Assembly (NCBI GenBank): GCA_028023455.1
Contig: JAQFVV010012416.1
Span: forward strand, 4,507,594 to 4,571,593
Reading direction: 5' to 3'
Source: Epiperipatus broadwayi
Taxonomy: Eukaryota > Onychophora > Udeonychophora > Euonychophora > Peripatidae
Length of the DNA: 64,000 nucleotides
Shown here: positions 1 to 11,044 of the stretch, one piece after another
Layout of the letters: each line of letters begins with the position of its first letter
How positions within the stretch are numbered: position 1 is the stretch's first letter
Notes under the pieces: model-generated
Seen by the model: only the letters and a program-made list of their open reading frames with translations
The model's database searches: none
What the model was told of the DNA's origin: nothing
Program-made: the position numbers and the translations under genes

Positions 1-390
1 TAATTGGTGATAAACAGAGCAAAACTCTCCATACAGTATTGCCACCTGTGCTGAACTGAGTTCAGACCCATATGACTATTTAAGCTATTGAGCTTAGATT
101 GAAAATATTTTTTGTGTTTTCAATTTCATTCTCATAGTTTTCTAGTTAAGTAGAGATAAAAGGTGGTTGCTAGAGGGTTGCATTAGATCCTAAGATCTAG
201 ATGCAGTGCTCTCAGATCCAAAGCTCCTCACTGATGAAGGCCACAAGCCAGAAACTAGTCGGGGGATATTGGATGAGTAGGCACTAGATAGGGATTTTAT
301 GCACAAGCCTTCTGGCATCCATTGATTACTCTGTATAGCACAGGTGGCAATACTGTATGGAGAGTTTTGCTCTGTTTATCAACAATTAAT
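1..390 (+). repeat. F1 repeat, copy 1 (hammerhead-bearing, inverted ends)
   Basis: First unit of a tandem pair of the dispersed family here called F1. About the first 50 bases are the reverse complement of the last 50 (around 343-390), so this unit has long inverted ends. The body holds the family landmarks in order: a GAACTGAGTTCAG palindrome, an ATCCTAAGATCTAG segment, the hammerhead core, a GATATTGGATGAGTAGGCA segment, and an end segment with TACTGTATGGAGAGTTTTGC. The same landmarks recur at 506-869, 16774-17345, 21601-21905, 25200-25840, 26655-26960, 32785-32935 and 34766-34990. No protein is encoded. Confidence 0.85.
225..266 (+). ncRNA. Hammerhead ribozyme motif, F1 copy 1
   Basis: Box 1 CTGATGA is at 231-237. 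Stem II is GGC (239-241)/GCC (247-249) with loop CACAA, flanked by an unpaired A238 and A250. Box 2 GAA is at 251-253. Stem III is AC/GT with a 2-nt loop, and the cleavage triplet GTC is at 258-260. Stem I pairs 225-229 with 262-266, but 230 and 261 are mismatched (A x G). Only stem I is open, so this is type I. The next copy's cleavage site is exactly 450 nt downstream. The mismatch in stem I and the A x A beside stem II make activity uncertain. Confidence 0.6.
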
Positions 391-869
391 GTGCTAGTAT
401 AGGAAATGTGATCATGTGATGCTTAATGGCTTAACACCAATCCTGACTAATAGGATAGTGATGGCTATGGTTGTAAAAGAGCCAAAGACACCAAAATGTA
501 TGGGTGCTGAACTGAATTCAGACCCATATGACTATTTAAGCTATTGAGCTTAGATTGAAAATATTTTATTCAATTTCATTTTCATAGTTTTGTAGTTAAG
601 TAGAGATAAAAGGTAGTTGCTAGAGGGTTGCATTAGATCCTAAGATCTAGATGCAGTGCTCTCAGAACCAAAGCTCCTCACTGACGAAGGCCACAAGCCA
701 GAAACTTGTCTGGGGATATTGGATGAGTAGGCATTAGATAGGGATTTTATGCACAAGCCTTCTGGCATCCATTGATTACTCTGTTTAGCACAGGTGGCAA
801 TACTGTATGGAGAGTTTTGCTCTGTTTATCAACAATTAATGTGCTAGTATAGGAAATGTGATCATGTGA
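391..869 (+). repeat. F1 repeat, copy 2 in tandem with copy 1
   Basis: Second F1 unit. The body from 506 repeats 50-420 almost base for base, including the final segment ending GTGATCATGTGA. Bases 391-505 form the linker between monomers. The same linker occurs at 25330-25445 in another F1 locus, so it belongs to the monomer and not to the host. The pair is therefore a head-to-tail dimer with a period of about 450-456 bp. Confidence 0.85.
675..716 (+). ncRNA. Hammerhead ribozyme motif, F1 copy 2 (best F1 example)
   Basis: Box 1 CTGACGA is at 681-687 (position 7 may vary). Stem II is GGC/GCC with loop CACAA, box 2 GAA is at 701-703, stem III is AC/GT with loop TT, and the cleavage triplet GTC is at 708-710. 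Stem I is fully paired: TCCTCA 675-680 with TGGGGA 711-716, six pairs including one G-T wobble. The one deviation is A688 facing A700 at the base of stem II, where active hammerheads usually have G-C. It is a type I arrangement. Confidence 0.7.
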
Positions 870-1796
870 CCCTTGAACATTTTGACATCATTACTTGTCC
901 AAAGTGTGGATCTCAGTAGTGAGTAAACTCCAAGTGTTCATTATTTTGTACTGTTTTTTTTTTAAAAAAAATCTTTTTAATCAAAAAGGAAAAATATAAA
1001 TCAGAATTGAAATAAATAACATTTTGAGAAGAACTTCTCTGAATGAAATCTGGACAATAAATGAAAGTGTAAATTTATCATGTTATTGGATGAGATCAGA
1101 TGATATTGCAGAGTTTATTTGATGGTACTGCAAGGTTAACAAATGTGAAAAGGTGTAGAACTAATATATAAATATCCTGGCTAACAGTATATTTATTTTA
1201 TTACTTGTCACCACTGATAGAAGATGCATATAATGCATGACCCATCTGTTTTGTGTGGTTAGGGCATACAGAGTGGTAAATTAAAAAATGGAAGGGTTTT
1301 GAACCAATTCTTAGTTGATAATAATAATTCAAATCTCAGATTGATATTTAAATAAAGCTTATCACATGACATTATGAAATGCTAATCATAAATAAATATC
1401 TTATGTTGAATGACACAGGAGAATGGAATTTGAAGGATAGGCATGAAAAAGTATTTTAATTAAATAATGATGATAAAAGAATGTATTTTTTATAATAAAA
1501 AAATTATGATTTCTGAAAAAAATTATTTTTTATTGTTAATAGTATGTTCTTAATGATGTAAGAATTTACTAAGAGCCTGCTATAACAAAGTACTTGGTTT
1601 CAGAATTTATTAATTATATTATCCAATATAGCTTATAGTGAAATGTATGTATTTAGGAATAATCTATTCCAGATCCTCAGACTATGCCAAATTTATCATT
1701 CAAAACAATTATATAATTTAAAGGATTAAAACCAATAGAATATCATATGATCACCATTTCCTATGCTTACAAAAGTTACTAATAACAGTTGCAAAT
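870..1796. other. AT-rich stretch, no feature seen
   Basis: T-rich then A-rich homopolymer runs near 953-970. No reading frame or repeat that I recognise. Confidence 0.6.
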
Positions 1797-1945
1797 TCTC
1801 TATACAAAGCCACAAGTTAAAAACTAGTCTGGGGATATTGGATGAGTAGACACTAGATATAAATTTTATCACAAATCTTCTTGCAACTATTGATTACTCT
1901 GGCTTGCACTGTGTGACACTACTATACAGAGAATTTTCTACTATT
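1797..1945 (+). repeat. F1 fragment, 5' truncated
   Basis: Begins inside the hammerhead segment (GCCACAAG, then AAACTAGTC) and continues through GATATTGGATGAGTAG to the family end. Box 1 is missing, so no ribozyme can form. It is much more diverged than the copies at 1-869. Confidence 0.75.
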
Positions 1946-2149
1946 AATATAAGTTATTCAGAGTTGTGCAAATCATTTTGTCATCATTTCTAACTTAAGA
2001 CCACATTAGATACTAAATATAGACTTCCATCCAGAAATTTACTCTGTACAGATTTTGTTTTGAAGATTTAAAATAGCGAAAAAATATTGTGTGACCATAT
2101 GTAGGAAATTTATATTCAGGTTTTTTTTCTGTAAATTTATATTATATAA

Positions 2150-2250
2150 TTAATATTTACTAAGGCAATAAAACTTTAAGCATGTGCGCTTGAAAATACG
2201 AAGGTAGGGACCTCTACAGGTCTTAACCACAAGCTTATTTAGCATGTCAC
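2150..2250 (+). repeat. F3 dispersed repeat fragment
   Basis: Shares ATGTGCGC, then the block GACCTCTACAGGTCTTAA and ACAAGCTTA with 53070-53165. A third partial copy is at 55065-55110. The block AGACCTCTACAGGTCT is nearly self-complementary. Family identity unknown. Confidence 0.55.
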
Positions 2251-2951
2251 TATGAAACTTAACCAAGTGAATAGTTCTAATATGTAACAATACAGCATCC
2301 AACATTTATTGATTAATCAAAACTGAGTCAAACCACTATAACATTACATTGCATAATCACCATTCCTTATGCTTATACAAGCTGTTAAAACAGTAACAAC
2401 TCCATACAGTTATACTCTATACTTACTTTGGTTTTAGTAAAATTTGACATATATATGAGATAGGCCCTTGAATATTTAAGAGTAATAAAATGTGTATATG
2501 CTAATAAACAGTAATGAAGAGAAAGTTATAGGAAGTTTACTTACTAATAAAATAAATGTTAAATCAAAGTCAACTTTATTTTCATGAACATTTCTCAAGA
2601 GTTTTAAATAATAACAGTAGTGTTAAATAATCAAAATTTAGTTTAAGTAAATGCTAAATCAATTCTTCTACTAAAGAAAGAATTTGTTTATAAAAGAATA
2701 TAAGAATGATTTAGTTACAGATAATTAAGATTTAGTTTTACAAAAGTTATTTCTCTGAAGCTATTTAAAATCATTTGAATAATATATTTAGAAATTAATC
2801 AAAATAATGGTATATGTAGCTGGCACCAACATGCACATATACAGATAAGTAGTTTAGTAAGCTGGTTTTATTTTACTTAGAATTTTCAAGCAGCTTAATA
2901 TTTAATCAGATCACATTTGCATCTGCAGTTAAAAATTAAAATATAGGTGTG
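2251..2951. other. AT-rich stretch, no feature seen
   Basis: No recognisable gene, RNA or repeat. Confidence 0.55.
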
Positions 2952-3315
2952 TGGTCTTCAGACCACTCAAAGAAGTATGGAGAGATACATGTTGGGGGTA
3001 ACAAGAAGAGATCAAAAATGCAATAAATGGATAAGAAAACAAACAGGTGTTACTGACCTCATTGAAAAAATTAAAAGACAAGTGGTTTTGGGCTGGACAT
3101 ATTGCTAGAAGATATAATAATAGATGGACAGTTGAAATCTTAAACTGGATTCCAAGTGATTATAAAAGACCCAGGAAGAGACCACATGTAAAATGAATAG
3201 ATGAAATAAGAAAGTGTGCAGGGATTATGTGGGGAAGAGATGCTAGAGATCAGAGAAGATGAATTGAACTTGGAGAGACCTCCATCCTGCAATGGATTGA
3301 TAATAGTTGATGATT
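2952..3315 (+). pseudogene. RTE-like retrotransposon, 3' fragment (C-terminal tail)
   Basis: This is the last part of the RTE-like polyprotein. Translated in pieces it gives an ERYMLGVTRRD-type segment, a QTGVTDLIEKIKRQ segment, GHIARR-like residues, then the tail ending in TSILQWIDNS. The same order is seen at 13600-13950 and, reversed, at 40149-40628. Several in-frame stops (for example where NAINGLN-like reading is broken) and small indels show it is dead. It starts abruptly at the block CTTCAGACCACTCAAAG, a 5' truncation typical of target-primed reverse transcription. On the opposite strand a 69-codon frame is only a shadow. Confidence 0.85.
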
Positions 3316-4032
3316 TATAAAGTAGATCCTGAGATATTTTATTTGCCATACTTGGATTTTATATGTATTTCTTTACTTCCATGATCATGTAATTCCATGC
3401 TTGAGTTGTGATTTTATGTGTATTCATTTGTGGTTAAATTTGATTTTACTCTGGGTTATATCTCTCTATAAACATATTCCTCTTGTGCTTCAATTTTAGT
3501 TTTATATGTAATAATTCTGGGTTTTAAAGGGTCTATTTTTGCTGTTGTACTTTTAAAATAGCACCATATTATATAAGGCTGATTTTGGGATCAAATCCTC
3601 ATGATGAATATGTAAATGTATCTTAGTCTGTTTTATTATTGTCTAATCTTTGAACAGTGAAAGGTGTAGATGTGCACATCTTGATGTAGCTAAAATATAT
3701 CTAATAGGATCAGGTAAATGATATAATTATTAAGTAATAGTCTTCAGAGATGATATAAAATTAAATAATAGATACTGAATTAAACAATAAGTTTTTGTCA
3801 TTATTAATTTTCAAAGGGCTATCTAATGTCAGCAAACAAATGTATGTGAACATATTATGGTAATTTATGTTTATGTATTATAACAACTATTAAGAGATTT
3901 GTTTTGTTTGCTTATTAGATCAATTTTAGTATTTGTTTAATATTTTTATATAAATAAATTAGTTTATACACTTATTTACAAATAATATGTTTTTAAAAAA
4001 TAACATTCACTAAATATCTATACATGAATAAA
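3316..4032. other. AT-rich stretch, no feature seen
   Basis: No recognisable coding or RNA signal. Confidence 0.55.
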
Positions 4033-4397
4033 CCTAATTACATGAAGTTGCCAGCTTTTTCTAATTTAATTCAGTAGCTCTGTTTAATTTATGATCAATG
4101 CTATAATTAATCTTTAAAAAAAATTACACTAAATTGCTAAATAGAAAGATAACTTGTAATTTAATGAAAATCACAAATGTCAATTATTAAAAACAAATTG
4201 TTTTGATTTATTGTCACCTAATTACATGAAGTTGCCAGCTTTTTCTAACTTAATTCAGTAGCTCTATTTAATTTATGATCAATGCTACAATTAATCTTTA
4301 AAAAAAATTACACTAAATTGCTAAATAGAAAGATAACTTGTAATTTAATGAAAATCACAAATGTCAATTATTAAAAACAAATTGTTTTGATTTATTG
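4033..4397 (+). repeat. Recent 184-bp tandem duplication
   Basis: Bases 4033-4216 are repeated at 4217-4397 with only about three substitutions. The unit contains GAAGTTGCCAGCTTTTTC and has no coding capacity. The near identity shows a recent duplication. Confidence 0.9.
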
Positions 4398-6589
4398 CTT
4401 TAATTACTGTCATCAAAAATTTTAGTACTGATATAAAAATAAACACCTATTGTGTTTGAACATTTTGCACTATTAATAAAATAAATTTATAAACAGTATA
4501 AAACTACTTATAGGAAATCAAAACTATTGATAGAAAATTAATGTTCACTTATATACATTTGCAGAGTTGTGGCCATATTGAGTAGATAAAGAATCTATTA
4601 ACAAAATTTAAAAAAAATCAAAATACAAAAAAGGCTTAGAATCAGAAACTTTGGATTAAGAATGTAACATTAATTGAATAAATATCTTGAGAAATGCCAC
4701 ATCCAATATCTGATATTGTTCCTAACAAAATATTTTGTCATATAATTATAGTTCCAATTTTGATTTTTTTAAATTATAAGTATTATTTACAATTGGCATT
4801 GTAATCATTGTATAAAAAAAAATCAAAAAGTATAATCATAAAATTGCAAAAAATGTAGAAATACAAAGATCCATTGATTGCTTTCTTACAATTAGTTATT
4901 ATAATGAAATTAATTTTATCTACAAAAAGCATAATAAAGAGAAAGATGGAAAAAATATAATCATAAATCACATAAAATAAAGCTTTATCTTGAATCAGTT
5001 GGTTGCTTTCTTTTATGAAAAGAATGATCTATTATTATAATCAATCAAAAATATAAATAATGAATTCCAATATGCTATTACTTCATATAAATTACAACAA
5101 AAAAATCATATAAAATAGGCAATATATATTAATTATACATAAAAAGCCTTTTTGGCATATGGTATGGTGCCATTTTCAAATCTTAATAATCTATTATTAC
5201 ATTAATGATTTTTTTTAAGTTATATTAGATTTCTATATAAAAGTTTTATTTTATTTTACTAATATTTTATTTTTGTTATTGCTGTTTTACTTCTACTATT
5301 GAACACTAGATGGTGTTGTATGTGTAATTCATTAACATAATAACAGATTAACATTTCAAAATGGCACTAAATCATGTGCTGAAAAATGCTTTTATATTAG
5401 CTGTTTTATGATTTTTTGTAGTAATTATTATAATCAATGTATTTTATTTTTATTATTGTAAGCATTATTTATAATAAATGTTATAACATTTGTATTAAAA
5501 AGTAGAAAAAATAACCATAAATCACAAAATAGAAAAATAAATTTATTTGTATTTAGACTACAAGTGGTATGAGATACTGCTAAATCTCAAACTGTGGCAA
5601 AAAATTTATATTATATGCTTTTAAGCATATAAAAATTTCTTGTGATATCACAAACCAATTGTAGCTGTTGAGAGTTATAACAGCTTCTGTAATACTCTTT
5701 TATTTAATATTAAGTCAAAAATCTTTGATGCAAAAGTTCCTGTACCTTTTACTAATTTAGTTGACTCCAGTGCATCAACTTTTTAAAGAAAATTAAAATA
5801 TAATCTAAAAGGTAGTGACTGGCAATTTATTAGTGCTAAAAGGTGATGAGGATGTCAATAAGTTTTGAAAGAATACTTCTCCAATATTAATTTAATTACA
5901 TTCACATTTTATCTGCCACTAAAATATAAACATTTTATTATCCAGAGCCATTCTGATAACATAATTTTTGTCATTCTAAATTATATAATCAGGAATTTTA
6001 CTGTTTTTGAAAGTTATTGTAAATCACATTAATTGCCAGCTATTTAACAATTCTTAAACTATTTATTAGAAAATAATATTTTCTTTTATTAAGTTTATTA
6101 TGCTTTATAATCATGTGCCTTAGCTGTTTTCTTTTATTCCTCATTATTAATAGAAAAGCTTTAATGCATTGCTAAAGTGACAAACTTGAATGTTAAAAAT
6201 GCACAGATCACAGAGAAATTTAGTTATTTTTAGTGTTCAAACATCATAACACATCTAAAGTGACAAATCATTTGATTACTTACATTTTGTTACCAGGACC
6301 ATCAATTAAGTGGATAATTTTTTTTCTTTTTGTAAGTATCATCTTTTGCATGTGCATAAAATATAGTTTAATATTTATTTTAATATTTTTTTAATTTTTT
6401 TATTTCTTAAATGTATGTCGGGGGGGGGGATTACACATGCCTTTCTCTGCTTACATTGAGAATATGATTTTAGTACCAGTATTTCACTTTATATACGCCA
6501 CATGTGAGGTATTACTGAAAGTTAGATAGCAATGTGATATTCATATCCTCAGATTAATTTTTCACCATTTACCTTCATTAGAGGTTACT
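4398..6589. other. AT-rich stretch, no gene seen
   Basis: Very AT-rich. The only short frame (minus, 4783-4971) is a low-complexity run of I, F and N residues with no family resemblance. A run of about ten G lies at 6420-6429. Confidence 0.55.
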
Positions 6590-6860
6590 AGATGTGCTGA
6601 TTCTAAATGCAAAGCTCTCAATGTGAAAATCATAGCTAGTAACTAATTTGGTGATGTAGTTGTAACACTAGCAACTACTGTTCATTGATTACTCAAGCCT
6701 ACACCAGATGGCTCAGAAGTTGAATAAAATAGAAAGAATAACATTCAGAAACTAATCTGTTGACATGGATGCCACATCATTTAGTATCCATTGTATTATT
6801 CAAGCTTACAATAGGGAGGACAATTTTTGTTGCTATTAGAAATTTCTCCTGCAAACAAGT
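6590..6860 (+). repeat. Old F1-like remnants
   Basis: Two badly decayed pieces keep scattered F1 words: CAAAGCTCTCA, ACTAATTTGGTGAT, CATTGATTACTCAAGC, then CAGAAACTAATCTG and TATCCATTG. No hammerhead box 1 survives. The assignment rests on word order, not on a full alignment. Confidence 0.45.
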
Positions 6861-7968
6861 TTGATTCTTAGTTATGTGAATGAGATGTTGCATTTTTTAT
6901 ATTTATATTGAATTCCATTTGCTTAGTATTAGTATCATACGTATTTGTAATTTTTTTTTTAACCAATAGTGATAACTGACTCTGATGTGGGTTTGTTTCT
7001 TTGGATACCTAATAGTACTAATGCCTTTAAATAGTACATTTCTAAGACAGACTTATCCGAATGAATAGTGAAGTTGTTGGTTCAATGACGTAACTTATTA
7101 ATCCAGTAGTTAGATTTGCACAATGTTTTAACAGTTGTGAAAAATATTCATAATTTTAAAAAAATTTAAAAATCACCTGAGCAATAAAGTATATTATGTT
7201 ATTAAAGCAATGACTGAAATTCTATTTCCTGCATGCTTTCTTGCAGTGGTTGTATAATGAATTTTGAAGCTGAATGCTTTTAGATTTAAACCCAATCTGT
7301 CTTTGCTGATATTCTAATATCACATAATCTTTTGAGAAACGAGTTATTTGATTCTCCCTTGAATAATGGTAGACTGAAGGATTTGAAACAAATATTTTTT
7401 TATTAAAATTTTACGTGTCACTTCTGCTGCTTCAAATATCACATGACCTCCATAGCAGTTAATAGTTCAATTATTTTTATGTGCAGTTTTATGCAGTAGA
7501 CGAGTGATGAATTAAATGCCTAAAAAGTCTTGAAACACAGTTTTACTGCTAAAGAATTCTGGATCAAAACTCAAAGTAGTCATTTCTATTGCTTGAATAT
7601 CAAATGATTCCTAAGCAACTAACCTTTTGATTATTTTTTTTTTGACTTTATGCGATATAAATTAAGTCTAAAATGAACACGTAAGCAAGAATGCAAAACA
7701 AAATAAATAATCATAATTATCACTAAAAAAGGAAAGTATAACATTGGAAATAAATCTACCTAAAAAGATTCTAGAAGGATTATCATCAGCAAATAAAGAT
7801 ATCTTTAATCCATTAATCATTATTAATCTTCATGGCATAGGGTTATCAAATATCGTAGTTGTAAAAAAAGGTCAATTATGTTAAAATAGAAAGATATAAG
7901 TAAAAAAAAAAAGTTAAAACTTTTTGAACTAGATATTAAATTAGATAATAAAATGATTTATTACTCAG
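6861..7968. other. AT-rich stretch, no feature seen
   Basis: No recognisable signal. Confidence 0.55.
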
Positions 7969-8211
7969 AATTTTTGTAAAACGTTCGAGCACCGGAAATG
8001 ATTAGACAAGACTGCAATCCCTGGACTTTGATCTCCAGAGTGTTCCATCCTACTATTAGATCGCACAGAGATGTGTAAATTATTTTATTGCGCGGTTCAT
8101 GTGATCTAACAGTAGAATAAAAAATTCCAGAGCTCAAAGTCCATGGATTGCAGTCCAGTTTAATCACTTCCGGTGCTCGAATTTCCGGTGCTCGAATTTC
8201 TTACAAAAATT
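7969..8211. mobile_element. Palindromic MITE-like element
   Basis: 243 bp with arms of about 85-100 bp that pair with each other. The left arm starts AATTTTTGTAA and contains GTTCGAGCACCGGAAATGAT. The right arm carries the reverse complement. Both contain a GACTGCAATCC-type block and a TAGATC segment near the centre. The right arm has an extra 14-base tandem copy of TTCCGGTGCTCGAA. No transposase is present. A 68-codon minus frame (7961-8167) lies inside the palindrome and is not a gene. The superfamily is not clear because I cannot define a target-site duplication. Confidence 0.8.
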
Positions 8212-8490
8212 GTGATCAATAAATTATTTGATGATCTAATTTTATTGCATTATATTAATATTTCATTTATTAATTATATATATTTAATTTCATTTCCTTA
8301 TGATTAAAATTCATAGTTGTGTTTATTCCAAAGTGGGAGTAAAAGATCAAATTATTAGATATAACGTAGGAATTTTGGTTACCCTAATACTACATTTGAG
8401 AAGCTTCACATTCATTTTATTTATTCAGTCAAGCAAAGACTACATCATGGGGTTTTTTTAAAAAATAAAATCATTAACATAATCAGATTT

Positions 8491-8800
8491 TCAATTGGAT
8501 GGACGGATGAAAAGTTGGAGTGTGGAGTAGATTGAAGCCTGCCCATTAAAGTATGAAGATTGGCTATCTTAATATATATCTGAGCACTTATAGCATATAT
8601 GTGTAGAGATGATAATCTGGATCAACTGATGATTGCTGATTTAGCATGAAATACGATTATTGGTGATTATTTATCTTTTCAGCATATATGTATCAGTGTT
8701 ATGAGATGGTGTGGAGAATGGTGGGTCGTGTGAAAGTCTGTACTCATATACCCTATATATTACATATATAGGCACAGGTATATAATAAGCGTGTGTGTTT
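8491..8800 (+). repeat. F2 repeat copy (hammerhead-bearing family)
   Basis: A dispersed family here called F2. Landmarks: CAGATTTTCAATTGGATGG, AGTAGATTGAAGCCTGCCC, ATTAAAGTATGAAGATTGG, a hammerhead core, CTTTTCAGCATATATG, GAGATGG and GTGTGAAAGTCTG. Other copies are at 23195-23500, 37315-37645 and 62870-63260. Length about 310 bp, non-coding. Confidence 0.85.
8621..8664 (+). ncRNA. Hammerhead ribozyme motif, F2 copy
   Basis: Box 1 CTGATGA is at 8626-8632, stem II is TGCT/AGCA flanked by a T x T mismatch, and box 2 GAA is at 8648-8650. A short stem III follows, with cleavage triplet TTA just before 8660. Stem I pairs ATCAA 8621-8625 with TTGGT 8660-8664, including one wobble. Stem III keeps only its first pair, so activity is doubtful. 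Confidence 0.5.
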
Positions 8801-9169
8801 AAGTTAATAAAATAATTGTTAATAAACAGAAAGCACCCTTATTCTTAGTAAACCCAAACAGATTTATTCATATCAACAACATTTCTTAAGAGAATTTCAT
8901 GCCCAGTAACAAATACTTCAAACTTAAAAAAAAACTAAACTGAAAATTTTAGTGTTCAATAGATATAATTTGACAAAACAGCCATAGATTGTACAAACGA
9001 TTCCATCTAATTATTTTTAAATTATGACATATTTGTATTGTTCAGCAATGGTGTACACTAATATGACTTGGCGATCTTTGTACCTGTAAATATTTACACA
9101 ATACTGAATTTAATGTAATTAGAAGGAATTTGGACTCTACTTTCATGCTCTCTGTAGGTATCCACTCCA

Positions 9170-9360
9170 TCCTATACAACCGACACACATGACCATATAC
9201 ATGTAAAAAACATAAATGATCTCCAATATATGTATTTCATCTGAACTAGGACTCATAAGTTAGTCCAAATCATCATCTCCCACACACATATACAATCAGT
9301 GCTCGTTATATATTTTTTACATGTATGTGATCATGTGTATTGATTGTTTAAGATGGAATG
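9170..9360 (-). repeat. F2-related fragment, decayed
   Basis: Reverse strand shows the F2 hammerhead region in degenerate form: box 1 reads CTTATGA, followed by GATGAAATACATATATTGG. The flanking words ACATGTA and CACACACATATA also match F2. No functional core. Confidence 0.5.
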
Positions 9361-9808
9361 GATAACTATAGCTTGAAACTCTGAGTTCAAATCTCTTCTA
9401 ATTCATATAATAGTAACTTTTTTAGATTTCTAACTATAACATAATACACAAATTGCCATTTTTTAAACAAGAATATATTCAAATTTCTTTATAGTGATTT
9501 TTCTGCTTAAATATTCACATTCATAGAGTCAATACATATTATTTCCAGAAATTCTAGGATTTAATTCAATGTTTCTACCAATCTTCGTTGTTCTAAATAT
9601 TTAATTCTCCTTTCTTTAATTAATGTAATTCTTATAAACTCATTGCAATGGAATATTATGAAAAGGTAAAAGTTGAAATTCAAGACTTTCATAATGCCCT
9701 AGGGATGCGTTTAGCATACCGTTGCCAGAATTGCTATGCTGCATTAATTTAGTAGTAGAAAATTATGCCTATATATGGATATAATTTATTATATAAATGA
9801 GACTTAAT

Positions 9809-9888
9809 ATGGTTCGGCTAATTAGAGCATTAGCTTAAAATTCAATATTCAAGAATCTAAGGGTCTGGGTTCAAATCCCATGCTAATA
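9809..9888 (+). repeat. tRNA-Lys-like SINE head
   Basis: Resembles tRNA-Lys. The D-arm word TTCGGCTAATTAGAGCATTAG-like segment fits a Pol III A box, and AATCTAAGGGTC followed by GGGTTCAAATCCCA gives a perfect B box and T arm. The anticodon stem TTAG/CTAA is intact, but its loop is about 22 nt instead of 7, so it cannot be a working tRNA. A non-tRNA body follows to about 10010 and ends in an A/T-rich tail (AAATAAAGTTAAATTTTTC), as in a tRNA-derived SINE. Confidence 0.55.
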
Positions 9889-10020
9889 CTATCGCTGATC
9901 AAGCCAGCAACACCTGAAGAGAAAGGAGAATAATATCTTGTGAAATGTTGTGCATATACTAACCTGTATGCTATTACTAATAGTTGAATGTAATTGGAAT
10001 ATTTAAATAAAGTTAAATTT

Positions 10021-10544
10021 TTCTAAAAACATTCAATACTTAATATCAATTTATGGAAAAAGTCCAATATATAAATACAACATTCAAATGTTCCTTTTTT
10101 TATATAATGGAATGTAATTGACATATACAAAGATCCTGAATAGAAAATACAAAATTAATCTTCACAACTCAACTTTATACAGTTTTTTTTTTTCACAATG
10201 AATTATGATTACAATAATACTTGTAGTCATCCATTATTCAATGAAACTACCTTTCTCTGTGAAATAGTTTTACTAACAACCTTTATTATATTCTTACATT
10301 CTATGTACAAAATCATTTTTGATAGCCTTTCTTGTTTGTTAAAAACATTAAGATCAAATGGATTTGATTTTTTTTCCAAGGTAGGGTTACTTAGCACTCA
10401 TTTTAATTATCATAAAAAATATTCTCATCCTTCCCAATATGCAATATTATAAACTTATTGTAATTAATAATTAAATAATATGATAAAATATGAACCCACA
10501 TTTTTATAATGGTATATTTCTTGAATATTTTTATTGAACCAAAG
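10021..10544. other. AT-rich stretch with one unrecognised 84-codon frame
   Basis: A plus-strand frame at 10198-10452 begins MNYDYNNTCSH. It resembles no family I know and is probably chance. Nothing else is seen. Confidence 0.4.
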
Positions 10545-11044
10545 CAATAGTGCACAACCTGTGGGTCATGACCTCTCAGGAGGTTACATAAATATTGTTG
10601 GGGTCATAAAATTTTTAATAAACTTAAGTTTTGGATAATGATAATTTTTTTTTAAATTTAATTTTTAAAACAGGAAAAAATTATATGAAAATAAATTGTT
10701 TTTGTATATATCATTAGTTATTTTTATAAGTGGCTGCAGAAAGGAGTTTGCTATTTACTAAAAGGAGATCCATTGATTTTTCTTGGAGACCTTAGCAGGG
10801 CAAATTGCTAATGTCCACTACATATTTTCTTGTCATTGACAGCTGTTATTACTATGTGATTATTCATATAGTATATGAACATGGATGGACTACTCACCAA
10901 CATGGATTAGCCAGCATGGTGAGTTTATTGGCTTTTTACCTCTGAGTTTAAGATCAAGACATGGGCTTTCTTCCCAGTTGCTTGATAAGGTAGAATGAAT
11001 GTATGTGTAAATGATAAATATTTTTCCAATAAATATATACAATC

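Noticed and set aside
10198-10452. 84-codon frame as a host gene
   Set aside because: No recognisable domain, no flanking signals, and surrounding DNA is AT-rich, where such frames arise by chance.
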